From assembly GCA_016342585.1 (NCBI GenBank), contig JAEINK010000004.1, positions 1 through 64,000 of the forward strand: a DNA stretch of 64,000 nucleotides, in the 5' to 3' direction. This document shows, piece after piece, positions 43,515 to 52,392 of this stretch (positions within the stretch are counted from its first letter, which is position 1; the number at the start of each line of letters is the position of its first letter). This stretch comes from Spirochaetales bacterium. GTDB taxonomy: Bacteria > Spirochaetota > Spirochaetia > UBA9216. A model generated the notes under the pieces. That model was given only the letters and a program-made list of their open reading frames with translations. It made no database searches and was not told the DNA's origin. Made by a program: the position numbers and the translations under genes.

Positions 43515-44534
43515 ATGGAAAAGAAAAGATTGGGGATTATTGGCCTCGGGAGACTGGGCTTCGAGCACGCATCAAATATTCATCATAATATTCACGAGGC
43601 CGAACTTACGGCTGTCTGCAGCGTTGTTGAGAAGGAACTTGAAACGGCGAAGGAACATTTTAATCCGGAAATTATTACAAAAAATTATCGCGATTTGTTT
43701 GACACTGAAAAACTTGACGGTATTGTTATTGCTACAAACTCGCAGACCCACTGTGAGATTATCTGTGCCGCGGTTGAGGCCGGTGTCAAGAATATCTATA
43801 CCGAGAAACCACTTGGTCTCTCTATGGACGAAATAGTTAAAATCAAGGAAACAGTTGAATCTGCAGAAGGCCTTATCTTTCAGGTTGGTTACAATCATCG
43901 ATTTGATAAAAACCTTATGGAAGCGAAGCAGAAAATTGATGATGGATTCATCGGCAAACCGATTTTAATTAGAATGGAGTCACGTGATCAGGCGGGAATT
44001 GAAGAGTTTATTGTAAAATTCAGCCCCACAAGCGGCGGTTTTATAGCCGATATGATGACACATGATTATGATACAGCAAGATGGTTTACCGGTTCAGAGG
44101 CTGATACTATCTACGGTGTAGGCGGAGTATATGCGTATGAAGGCTTGAAAGCCTGTAACGATATGGATAATACTTCAATCCTGATGAAGTTTAAGAACGG
44201 CGTGATGGTGATTCTTACCGCAAGCCGGAACAGTGCATACGGCTATCATGCGCCTATGGAAATTTTTGGTACCGAAGGCAGTATAAAAGTTGGTGATTTT
44301 TCATACAATACCAAGAATCACTATATGAATAAAGACGGTATAAACCGGAAATGTTCAGAATGGTTCTATGAATACTGGCAGGATACTTACAAAGCGGAAA
44401 TGGCCGACTTTGTCGCCTGTGTATGCGAAAAGAGGGAACCGAAAGTAAATTATTTAGATGGTTTCAAGGCTGTGGAATGGGCAATCCTTGCTGACAAGGC
44501 CGTTAAGAACGGTGAAATAGTAAAGTTAGATTAA
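43515..44534 (+). CDS. Gfo/Idh/MocA dehydrogenase, inositol 2-dehydrogenase (IolG-like)
   Basis: 339 aa. Rossmann motif LGIIGLGRLGFEHASNI, the catalytic TEKPLG strand and the MMTHDYDTARWFTG region with the catalytic Asp/His. This is the family and position of IolG in the T. maritima inositol operon, which oxidises myo-inositol C2 to scyllo-inosose. It is closer to the enzyme at 54821 (shared LGRLGF and SPxSGG) than to that at 38332. It belongs to the iolNOM-uxaE operon, 127 nt after iolM and 23 nt before uxaE. Confidence 0.85.
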   Translation: MEKKRLGIIGLGRLGFEHASNIHHNIHEAELTAVCSVVEKELETAKEHFNPEIITKNYRDLFDTEKLDGIVIATNSQTHCEIICAAVEAGVKNIYTEKPLGLSMDEIVKIKETVESAEGLIFQVGYNHRFDKNLMEAKQKIDDGFIGKPILIRMESRDQAGIEEFIVKFSPTSGGFIADMMTHDYDTARWFTGSEADTIYGVGGVYAYEGLKACNDMDNTSILMKFKNGVMVILTASRNSAYGYHAPMEIFGTEGSIKVGDFSYNTKNHYMNKDGINRKCSEWFYEYWQDTYKAEMADFVACVCEKREPKVNYLDGFKAVEWAILADKAVKNGEIVKLD

Positions 44535-44557
44535 ATTTTGGAGAGAAAATTCAATTT

Positions 44558-46063
44558 ATGAGTACTGACCGAATTGAAAAACAATGGATACAGGATATTG
44601 CAGAAAAGGCGGTTTTGAATATTGAAGGATTGCCTGACAATGAAAAAGTAGATGTATATCTCGAATCTGAACGAAGTTATGATTTAGCTACATTTGCCTC
44701 AATAAGGTTTATGGGTACCGATTATCTCATGATAGTTTCAGAGATAGAAGCTGATTATGAGTTCAAAGGTAAATCAACGATAATCGATGATCATCTTGTT
44801 CTTATATGTCCAGAAAATGATGAAAATGTGTCAGTACTCAGAAAGCGGTTTCCTTTTACCAATCCATCGGAGATCGGTAAAGCAAAAAGTACATTTGGTG
44901 TAGGTGACAGGCTCGGAATTGCCGGGCCGGGTCACCTTCGTGTGTTTAACAACACTGACATGATCCCGGTACTTGCTCAGCAGTCACTGAGAGAGCTGGA
45001 ATTAACAGGGAGAAAATACACCGACATCATAGCGGCGGCTTCATGGTCTGTATATAAAAGCGGTTACAGTGGCCCGTGGGCGGCAGATGGAGACCATCTG
45101 AAACATGCCGAAGATGTAAGTTCTGCCGTAGAGCAGGGATGTACGATGATAACAGCCGATCTTTCTGACCATATTGGTTTCAATATACCGGGATTAACCA
45201 ATGCTGAAGTTCGAAAACTCTATAATAAGCTTGACGCCGGGTATCGCAGCAGGGTTGAAGAAGCATATAACGGAAAAATATCACTCAGCAGCGGGTTGGT
45301 CCTGAATTTTGACCCGGAAGTTCTGGCTTCTGTCGTGTTGACCTATAAAAATGCTATACAGCATGCGGGCGTCCTCTATAATGCGGCTATGTTATACCGT
45401 GAATCACTTGATTTCGAGATTTCTATTGATGAAACTGAGCTTCCGACAACTTTAGAAGCACATTACTTTGTCGCAAGAGAGCTTATGCATGAAGGTATCA
45501 GATTTACTTCGATTGCTCCCCGTTTTGTTGGTGAATTCCAGAAAGGGATTGATTATATTGGAAATCTCGATGATTTTGAGACAGATTTTGAAGGCCACGC
45601 CGTTATTGCAGCAGATCTTGGTTATAAAATATCAGTTCATTCTTCCAGTGATAAGTTTTCTGCATACCCGATAATTGCAAAAAAACGAAAAGGTTCTTTC
45701 CATTTGAAAACTTCCGGAACAAACTGGCTGATCGCTCTTGAGGTAGTTGCAGTGAATGATCCTGAGCTCTTCAGGACTGTATTCACCTATGCTTACGAAA
45801 TCTTCTCCATTGCACGGGCTTATTACCATGTGACACCGGACATGAGTATAAAAACGGATCTTACCACAAAGAGTGATAATGAGCTGCTTGAAGTTTTTAA
45901 AAATCCTACCGATCGGCAGGTCCTTCATATTTCATACGGCGAAGTATTCAAGATGGCGGAAATGAAGAGAAGACTTTTTTATGTTTTTAATAACAATATA
46001 TCCGATTACTGGGACAGACTTGAAAATCATATTGGCAGGCATATTGAGATGCTCGATTCATGA
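44558..46063 (+). CDS. uxaE: D-tagaturonate epimerase (UxaE-like)
   Basis: 501 aa, the usual size for UxaE. Diagnostic blocks are STFGVGDRLGIAGPGHLRVF, VLAQQSLRELELTGR, ADGDHLKHAEDV and TMITADLSDHIGF, matching the tagaturonate-fructuronate epimerase family first assigned in T. maritima. It would convert the D-tagaturonate made by IolO to D-fructuronate, which joins the hexuronate pathway (mannonate, KDG). This gives the operon a complete route from inositol to a central uronate. Fructuronate reductase and mannonate dehydratase are not in the window. Confidence 0.87.
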   Translation: MSTDRIEKQWIQDIAEKAVLNIEGLPDNEKVDVYLESERSYDLATFASIRFMGTDYLMIVSEIEADYEFKGKSTIIDDHLVLICPENDENVSVLRKRFPFTNPSEIGKAKSTFGVGDRLGIAGPGHLRVFNNTDMIPVLAQQSLRELELTGRKYTDIIAAASWSVYKSGYSGPWAADGDHLKHAEDVSSAVEQGCTMITADLSDHIGFNIPGLTNAEVRKLYNKLDAGYRSRVEEAYNGKISLSSGLVLNFDPEVLASVVLTYKNAIQHAGVLYNAAMLYRESLDFEISIDETELPTTLEAHYFVARELMHEGIRFTSIAPRFVGEFQKGIDYIGNLDDFETDFEGHAVIAADLGYKISVHSSSDKFSAYPIIAKKRKGSFHLKTSGTNWLIALEVVAVNDPELFRTVFTYAYEIFSIARAYYHVTPDMSIKTDLTTKSDNELLEVFKNPTDRQVLHISYGEVFKMAEMKRRLFYVFNNNISDYWDRLENHIGRHIEMLDS

Positions 46064-46148
46064 GTGTTTTAATAGTATCAGTTATATTTTCTTTCAGATT
46101 GTTGGTGAATGTATTCGGTGTGGATTAAAATGTAACTAACTGTCTGAC

Positions 46149-47402
46149 TTAGACCCTAGGCTTCAACGCTGATATGAAAAATTTATCGTATGCAAAAACA
46201 GCAGCGCCATGAAGCACGGCATCTACTTCATTCTGTTTATAACGAATGACAGTGCTGTGTTTTTTAATTCTTGGCAGAACTATCGTATTCAGTTTATCGG
46301 CAAGCCCATCCTCAAAATACTTGCAGCCGTGGGCGTAATCGCCTTCTATATAAAGGACCTCGGGATCGAAAAACAGTAAGATATTCGCAATTACCTGTGA
46401 AAACCAATGAACAGAAAGATCCATAAGCTTACAGGCAATCACATCTCCTGCATCGGCCGCCTTAAAAATTGTAAAAATATCCAAAGTCTCGGTCTTATCC
46501 GCCAGAAGACTCATGTCATATGTTTTGGCAAGCTCCTTTGCCTGAACTCTTAACCGTTCTATCATGATCTGCTTTTCAAAACAGCCCCTCGAACCGCAGA
46601 AACATTCTTCCTGATCATCTAAATTGACCCTGATATGTCCCACTTCGCCTGAAGTAAAATGCTTGCCATGGAACAGTTTTCCGTTCATCATAATTCCGGC
46701 GGCCACTCCATGCCAGCCTGTATCAAGCAGGACAACGGACTCATGCTGGCCTACCAGTCCAAGCCTGTTTTCGCCGTATGTTTTAAGTCTGATCCAGTTG
46801 TCAACATATATAGGACAGGATAATTCAAGTTTTTCCATCAGAATCTGACCAATATTCCTGTTTACTCCCCATGAATGAAAGTGCGTAGCCTGAAGACAGA
46901 CTCCTGTATTGTGATCGATGTTACCATGAAGGCCAATAATACAGGTAAGAAATTCTGCGCCTTTCAAATCATCGTTTTCATTTATCCATCGGCTAATCAT
47001 GCCCTGAATTATCTTAACAATATGAAGAAATTTCGATGATTTTTTCATCGATGCTGAATTTGCAACGAGAATATTATAATTTAAATCAAATACCCTGAGC
47101 TCTATCCTTTCATATAGGATATAGAACGCTATAATAAGATTTTTTCTATTATTAAACTGGTAAATCAAGGGCTTTTTACCGCCCAATTCTGTAGATTGCC
47201 TTTTTCCGGTCTCTATAATCAGATCTTCATTTAGAAGATTATGATTTACTTTCATGACTGTGGTTCGGCTGAGGCCGGCGAGTTTTGAAATTTCCGTTAC
47301 AGAAAGCTCTTTATACTGATGATAAAGTTCAAGCAGTACCATTTTGTTTTGGAAACGTATATTCTGTGGTTTTCGTCCTGGCTTTTTGATTTTTTCAGTC
47401 AT
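46149..47402 (-). CDS. ROK-family transcriptional regulator (copy 1)
   Basis: 417 aa. N-terminal winged helix (LSVTEISKLAGLSRTTVMKVN) and a ROK sugar-sensor domain with the zinc-finger-like CFCGSRGCFEKQ and metal His in GEVGHIRVNLDD. The ATP-binding motifs are weak, as in regulators without kinase activity. It is a paralogue of the ROK gene at 52393 (shared STELGGKKPLIY and FHSWGVN/FRSWKPK segments). T. maritima inositol genes are also ROK-controlled, so it is a candidate for sensing an inositol intermediate. It converges with uxaE. Confidence 0.9.
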   Translation of the reverse strand: MTEKIKKPGRKPQNIRFQNKMVLLELYHQYKELSVTEISKLAGLSRTTVMKVNHNLLNEDLIIETGKRQSTELGGKKPLIYQFNNRKNLIIAFYILYERIELRVFDLNYNILVANSASMKKSSKFLHIVKIIQGMISRWINENDDLKGAEFLTCIIGLHGNIDHNTGVCLQATHFHSWGVNRNIGQILMEKLELSCPIYVDNWIRLKTYGENRLGLVGQHESVVLLDTGWHGVAAGIMMNGKLFHGKHFTSGEVGHIRVNLDDQEECFCGSRGCFEKQIMIERLRVQAKELAKTYDMSLLADKTETLDIFTIFKAADAGDVIACKLMDLSVHWFSQVIANILLFFDPEVLYIEGDYAHGCKYFEDGLADKLNTIVLPRIKKHSTVIRYKQNEVDAVLHGAAVFAYDKFFISALKPRV

Positions 47403-47641
47403 GATAGTGATTGTATTTCATTGTAATACCCTTGTCAATTAACAGTAAAAAAATATCGATACCTGTTCTTTAAACGCATGAAGTCTTACCAGTATACACA
47501 GATAGAAGCTTTTTCATAATCCTAAGAGGGCAACAAGACAACCCTGCTGCCACAATATAGGAACGGCTTTCCCTATGACAAAATTGTTGAAGCAGTTTTT
47601 ATTCTACATAAGGCCGTAGATGAGCAAAAGCAAGTATTTAA

Positions 47642-48535
47642 CTAGAGCTTCAAACTCTTAAGATATTTCTGATAAGGCTCAATATTATTCCTGGTCACGG
47701 CAAAGGTAAAAGTTTCCTGCCCCACCTTATAAGTGAGAATCATCACATCCTTCTGCTTCGGATCAGGTTTCCAGTCAATCCCCGTAAGAGATGGGAGGGG
47801 AATATAAATTTTATCAATCCTATAGTCCGCCCTGCCCCGGTAACGATACAGCGGGGCCCTGCCAAGAATTTTAAGCATCTGACCATCACAGAAATGCAAG
47901 GATTCAAAGGTCCGTTTATCGATGACACCATACCACATACGTTTAAAAACGGAATCTTTTTTGGATGCAACTAAAACCTGTCCTTGTGCTCCAAAGCAGC
48001 GCTGCTCAGGTTCCTCCCGCTTCTCTTTATTCAATAAGCGGCTGAAATGAGGGCCTAATTTCCATTCTTCAGCCTTTGCCTCATCTTCAACTTCCAGAGG
48101 AGAAGACAATTTAGGAAATCTCTCAAGCAGAATACTAATCATTCTGTCTATAAGCTCTTCAGAAACAGTATTAAAGGGAAAGCTGTATGTTTTTTCTTCG
48201 GTGATAAGTAAAAATGTACCTCGTAGGAGGTCCTGGCTGCATTGGATTGAAAGAATATCCTTGTAGGCCGTGGTTCTTTTTTTCACCTCATTTCCCTGGC
48301 GCTGCAAGATCTCAAAGTTTTCCTCTCTTAGAATTATAAGATAATCGTAAAGATCCATTCCCGGACTCGCCTTGCGCCGCTCAATCGGTCGGGGAACCTT
48401 AAAACTTAGAATCGATGGAGCCTTAGTATCAGCAAAGGATTGAAAAATCGGTGGAACGGGATCATCATCTGATATTTCAAAGACCCAGGGCCCAAACCGG
48501 TCATACTCTTTTATATCTCTGATATGTTTATCCAT
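47642..48535 (-). CDS. Hypothetical protein with PH-like/DUF-type repeats
   Basis: 297 aa, cytoplasmic, no signal peptide or membrane segment, start with AAGGAGAT upstream. The sequence shows alternating strands and two blocks reminiscent of bacterial PH-like domains (DYLIILREENFEILQRQG ... ILSIQCSQDLLRGTFLLI; YGVIDKRTFESLHFCDGQML ... VMILTYKVGQETFTFAV). I do not recognise a named family. It lies downstream of the ABC permease on the same strand, separated by 133 nt with hairpins, so it may be read through or expressed alone. Function unknown. Confidence 0.65.
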   Translation of the reverse strand: MDKHIRDIKEYDRFGPWVFEISDDDPVPPIFQSFADTKAPSILSFKVPRPIERRKASPGMDLYDYLIILREENFEILQRQGNEVKKRTTAYKDILSIQCSQDLLRGTFLLITEEKTYSFPFNTVSEELIDRMISILLERFPKLSSPLEVEDEAKAEEWKLGPHFSRLLNKEKREEPEQRCFGAQGQVLVASKKDSVFKRMWYGVIDKRTFESLHFCDGQMLKILGRAPLYRYRGRADYRIDKIYIPLPSLTGIDWKPDPKQKDVMILTYKVGQETFTFAVTRNNIEPYQKYLKSLKL

Positions 48536-48588
48536 TTTTTATCTCCTTATTAAAAGGCAATCGCAACGGCAGCTATTTGCCGCCCCGT

Positions 48589-48620
48589 CTTTTTTCGCAC
48601 TCAAGGGGGTGCGAAAAAAG
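48589..48620. other. Perfect 12-bp inverted repeat between the ABC permease and the hypothetical gene
   Basis: CTTTTTTCGCAC (48589-48600) and GTGCGAAAAAAG (48609-48620) pair perfectly. The T-run is on the 5' arm and the A-run on the 3' arm in both directions, the opposite of a canonical intrinsic terminator. It may be an RNA-stabilising stem or a protein-binding palindrome. Confidence 0.55.
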
Positions 48621-48668
48621 ATAAGCCTCGGATGGTTTCCACAGCTTTTCGGTTAAGCGATAAATGTA

Positions 48669-49682
48669 TTATTTTTTTCCACTGTTACGCATGGTATCAA
48701 TAACTACAGCCCCTATAATGATCACACCTTTGAGAATCTGCTGCCAGTATGAGGAGACACCCAGAAGGTCAAGACCATTGTTCATAACACCAATGATCAG
48801 GGTACCTACCACGGTTCCTCCGATTGTGCCAATACCGCCCTGGAGACTGGTACCGCCGATAACGGCAGAAGCAATAGCATCAAGCTCGTACATCACACCG
48901 GCACTGGGCTGGCCTGCACTAACACGGGCCGTAAGAACAACAGCCGCAATACTGGTCAGGAAACCGGCCCAGGCGTAAACGAAGATTTTCTGCTTAAAAA
49001 CATTTACACCACAGATGTAGGCAGCCTGTTCGTTTCCACCTAAAGCATAAGTGTTCTTACCGAACCTGGTTCGGGAAAGAAGGAAGTGAGCAGCCAAAGC
49101 CATTATCAGGAAGATAATAACAGGAATCGGAATGAAAAAGTTCTGCCCTAACTCGAAAATCGATCCTTGCCCTATAAATTGGAAAGTCTCTGTAAGGTTA
49201 TCAATAGGACGGCCTCCGGTGATCAGATATCCCAGGCCACGGGCAGAAACCATCATACCCAGGGTTGCGATAAACGGCGGGATCCTGAATTTTGCATGAA
49301 GGAATCCGTTGATTCCACCTGCGGTAAGACCCAGCGCCAGCGCTGCAATGATGGGGACAATCACTGGAAGAGAATAAATCTCCCGGGCCAACATTGCTGT
49401 AAGACAACCTATCAACGCTACAAGAGAACCGGAGGAAAGATCAATACCACCGGTGATAATGATAAACGTTACCCCCAGAGCGATAATACCGATTACCGAT
49501 GACTGTCTCAGTACGTTTACTATATTTCGAAACTTCAGGAAGATCGAAACACCATTATTTATTGTAAGAATCGAAATGAGAATACACATTCCGATAAAGA
49601 TGAGAAAGATTCCCCACTTATTGACAAAACTACGCAAGTCAAATTGTTTTTTTCCGGCAGCAGCCGTTACCTCATTGCTCAT
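48669..49682 (-). CDS. ABC transporter permease, ribose/inositol (RbsC) type
   Basis: 337 aa from the ATG at 49682, 9 nt after AAGGAGG; an ATG three codons earlier abuts the Shine-Dalgarno. The BPD_transp_2 core is clear: ALGVTFIIITGGIDLSSGSL, FIATLGMMVSARGL, FALGGNEQAAYICGVNV-like coupling loop (YALGGNEQAAYICGVN). About nine membrane helices. It is last in the binding protein, ATPase, permease operon (52245 to 48669) and would form the homodimeric channel. Location in the inositol region suggests cyclitol uptake; ribose or another monosaccharide cannot be excluded. Confidence 0.9.
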   Translation of the reverse strand: MSNEVTAAAGKKQFDLRSFVNKWGIFLIFIGMCILISILTINNGVSIFLKFRNIVNVLRQSSVIGIIALGVTFIIITGGIDLSSGSLVALIGCLTAMLAREIYSLPVIVPIIAALALGLTAGGINGFLHAKFRIPPFIATLGMMVSARGLGYLITGGRPIDNLTETFQFIGQGSIFELGQNFFIPIPVIIFLIMALAAHFLLSRTRFGKNTYALGGNEQAAYICGVNVFKQKIFVYAWAGFLTSIAAVVLTARVSAGQPSAGVMYELDAIASAVIGGTSLQGGIGTIGGTVVGTLIIGVMNNGLDLLGVSSYWQQILKGVIIIGAVVIDTMRNSGKK

Positions 49683-49698
49683 ATTTAGCATCCTCCTT

Positions 49699-51207
49699 TT
49701 AATCAGTAAGCTTTTCGCCGGAAGCCAGAGTCAGAACTTTTTCCTGCGTGGCTTCCTCCCGGCTTAATTCACCGGCTTTGTCACCTTCATGCATAACGAT
49801 GATACGGTCGCTCATGCCCAATATCTCCGGCATTTCCGATGATACCATGACGATGGCCTTGCCCATCTGGGCTAATTTCGACATCAGTTTATGAATTTCA
49901 GATTTAGCGCCTACATCAATACCACGGGTAGGTTCGTCCAGAAACAGAACATCAGGTTCTGTTAATAGCCATCTCGCAATAAGAACCTTCTGTTGATTCC
50001 CTCCGCTGAGATTAAGAATTAACTGGTTGAGACTGGGAGTCTTTACGGCAAGAGCTTGCCGCTGTGTCTCGCAATCCTTCTCAATCCTCTTGAAATCCAA
50101 TCCGGTACGGGTCACATAATCTTGAATATTGGATGCCACCATATTATCGCGTACAGAAAGAGGTAGAAAAAGCCCTGACATCTTCCTGTCTTCAGTAAGC
50201 AATCCCAGACGATGTTTAATAGAATCTATGGGTTGTTTGATTTCTGCTGGTTTTCCATCAATCAGGATTTCACCGGAATCAGGAGGATAAACACCAAATA
50301 TACTTTCAATCACTTCTGTTCTTCCGGAACCCATGAGACCGGCAATTCCTAAAATTTCTCCTTTACGGACCTCGAAAGACACATCTTTGAACTTGCCTTC
50401 CAGAGAAATATTACGAACTTCAAGCTTTACATCGGTGATTTCTGCATCTGCCTTGGGAAAGAAGTTGGTAAGCTCACGGCCGACCATCATAGAGATGAGT
50501 TTATTTTTATCGATATCTGAAGCCTTTTCGGTGCCGACGTATTGGCCGTCCCGCAGGATTGTGACATCATCGGAAATTTCAAAAACCTCATCCATCTTAT
50601 GGGTGATGTATATTATTGCAACATTCTTGTCCCGGAGGTTGTTGATCATTCTAAAGAGATGTGCAACCTCTTTTTCAGTGATCGCCGATGTGGGCTCATC
50701 CATGATAACCAGTTTAGAGTTGTAAGATATTGCCGTAGCAATTTCGATCATCTGCATATTTGCAATACTCAGATTAACCATCTTTGTGGTTGGATCAATA
50801 TCAATATCAAGGCCTTTAAGAAGTTCACTGGTTTGCTCGTTTAGCTTCTTGTGGTCAACCCAACCTACCATTTTACTAATCAACGGCTCCCGGCCGAGAT
50901 AAATATTTTCGGCAACTGTCATATGCAGAATGGGAGAAAGCTCCTGATGTATCATAGAGATACCGTGCTTCAAGCTGCTGTGGATGTCCATGTGTGTATG
51001 TTCAACACCGTCAAAATGAATACTTCCTTCTTCGGGGTGATGGATTCCAAGAAGCACCTTCATCAGTGTTGATTTTCCGGCACCATTCTCACCCATCAGG
51101 GCATGAACTGTTCCCGGGCGTACCTTCAGCTGTACACCATCCAGCGCCAAAACGCCAGGAAACTGTTTTCTAATATTCTCCATTTCTAGGAGAAATTCTT
51201 CCGCCAT
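49699..51207 (-). CDS. ABC transporter ATP-binding protein, ribose/inositol (RbsA) type
   Basis: 502 aa with two nucleotide-binding domains. First: GENGAGKSTLMK, LSIANMQMIEIA signature region, KLVIMDEPTSAI. Second: degenerate Walker A GLMGSGRTEVIE, LSGGNQQKVLIARW, VLFLDEPTRGIDVGAKSEI. This is the CUT2 class, energising uptake by the RbsC-like permease. It is separated from the upstream binding-protein gene by an 81-nt gap with a strong hairpin and from the permease by 16 nt. Confidence 0.93.
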   Translation of the reverse strand: MAEEFLLEMENIRKQFPGVLALDGVQLKVRPGTVHALMGENGAGKSTLMKVLLGIHHPEEGSIHFDGVEHTHMDIHSSLKHGISMIHQELSPILHMTVAENIYLGREPLISKMVGWVDHKKLNEQTSELLKGLDIDIDPTTKMVNLSIANMQMIEIATAISYNSKLVIMDEPTSAITEKEVAHLFRMINNLRDKNVAIIYITHKMDEVFEISDDVTILRDGQYVGTEKASDIDKNKLISMMVGRELTNFFPKADAEITDVKLEVRNISLEGKFKDVSFEVRKGEILGIAGLMGSGRTEVIESIFGVYPPDSGEILIDGKPAEIKQPIDSIKHRLGLLTEDRKMSGLFLPLSVRDNMVASNIQDYVTRTGLDFKRIEKDCETQRQALAVKTPSLNQLILNLSGGNQQKVLIARWLLTEPDVLFLDEPTRGIDVGAKSEIHKLMSKLAQMGKAIVMVSSEMPEILGMSDRIIVMHEGDKAGELSREEATQEKVLTLASGEKLTD

Positions 51208-51233
51208 TTTGTTCTCCTTATCGCGATGTATAC

Positions 51234-51262
51234 AGAACCGGCGCCTTTACGGCGCCGGTTCT
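51234..51262 (-). other. Strong intercistronic hairpin between binding protein and ATPase genes
   Basis: AGAACCGGCGCC (51234-51245) pairs perfectly with GGCGCCGGTTCT (51251-51262), loop 5 nt, with no T-run after it. Such stems after a binding-protein gene commonly protect its mRNA, giving more binding protein than ATPase. Confidence 0.75.
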
Positions 51263-51288
51263 AGATTTACGATATTACTATGTATGGT

Positions 51289-52245
51289 TTATTCCCATTT
51301 AGCAATGAATTCGTCTACCTTGTCCAAAGTTACGGGCAGGAAGGGGATGTCGGTAATCTTGGGAAGCTCTTCGCCATTTACAGCGGCAATAGCAGCACCG
51401 ATACAGGCAAATCCCTGACCATAGGCATCCTGGAATACGGTTACATCAATTTTTCCGGCTTTTAGAAACTGGAGAGCATCGGGAGTGGCATCAACACCGG
51501 CGATGAATACATCATCCAGCATACCAACCTGCTCAAGAGCCATGGCAGCACCGATGGCACTTTCGTCGTTGTTAGCTACAACTGCATCGATATTGGTTCC
51601 TTTCTGAATCCAGTTTTCCATAAGCTGAAGAGCCTTGGCTCTCTGCCACTCGGAAGTTCCTTCAAGAACAACGTTGATGTCGGGGTACTGGTCGAAAATC
51701 TGCATGTTACCACGAGTACGTCCCTGCTCAGCGGGATGACCAAGCTGACCGTGGATAATTACAACATCACCTTTTCCACCGAGGAGATCAGCAATAGCTT
51801 CACCCTGAACGGTTCCGGCGAATTCTTCGTTGGAACCTACAAATGTTGCCAGTCGGCTCAGCTCAGGTTCAGCGGGAAGTCGGTTAACTGCTACAACGGG
51901 GATTCCGGCAGCTTCAGTTTCATCAAGAATCGGAGCCATTGCCTGAATCTGACATGGAACCAGGATGATGGCGTCTACACCCATGGTGATAAACGTGTCA
52001 ATCTGGCCCTGCTGTACTGCGGAGTCGTTCTTTCCGTCTACCATAGTGATTTTAACACCGGCTTCTTCAGCTGCAATTTCAAAACCCTCGTGCATGTAGG
52101 ACATCCACTTGTCGTCGAATGATGCTGCTGCAACACCTATGTGAAGCTGTTTCTCTCCGCCGTCCTGCTGTCCACCGGCAAAAACAAATGTTGCGCTCAC
52201 AATCATCAGAACCAGCATAATCAATCCAATCTTCTGTAATTTCAT
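51289..52245 (-). CDS. Sugar/inositol ABC transporter substrate-binding protein (RbsB type)
   Basis: 318 aa. Signal peptide MKLQKIGLIMLVLMIVSATFVFAGGQQ (no lipobox). A Peripla_BP_4 two-lobe fold follows: IGVAAASFDDKWMSYMHEGF, AIILVPCQIQAMAPILDE, VVAVNRLPAEPELSR, ANNDESAIGAAMALEQVG and AGVDATPDALQFLKAG. The family includes ribose, galactose and inositol (IbpA) binding proteins. It is the first gene of the CUT2 operon, downstream of a same-strand ROK regulator gene. Inositol is the favoured ligand only because of the surroundings. Confidence 0.9.
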   Translation of the reverse strand: MKLQKIGLIMLVLMIVSATFVFAGGQQDGGEKQLHIGVAAASFDDKWMSYMHEGFEIAAEEAGVKITMVDGKNDSAVQQGQIDTFITMGVDAIILVPCQIQAMAPILDETEAAGIPVVAVNRLPAEPELSRLATFVGSNEEFAGTVQGEAIADLLGGKGDVVIIHGQLGHPAEQGRTRGNMQIFDQYPDINVVLEGTSEWQRAKALQLMENWIQKGTNIDAVVANNDESAIGAAMALEQVGMLDDVFIAGVDATPDALQFLKAGKIDVTVFQDAYGQGFACIGAAIAAVNGEELPKITDIPFLPVTLDKVDEFIAKWE

Positions 52246-52392
52246 AGATCCTCCTTTAGATCTGAACCAAACATCCCTTTGAGGATGAGAGGTTTATAGT
52301 TGAACTTGTTTATATCTTAGCACAGAAAATCAGTATGTCAACACTATTATGTAACTTGGCTTGATAATTGAATCTGTATGGTAATAAAGCCT

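Noticed and set aside
47524-47645. Open stretch reading ...RNGFPYDKIVEAVFILHKAVDEQ... on the plus strand
   Set aside because: It looks protein-like, but there is no start codon with a ribosome-binding site, it ends within the hypothetical gene's stop region, and I recognise no family. It could be a gene remnant but cannot be supported.
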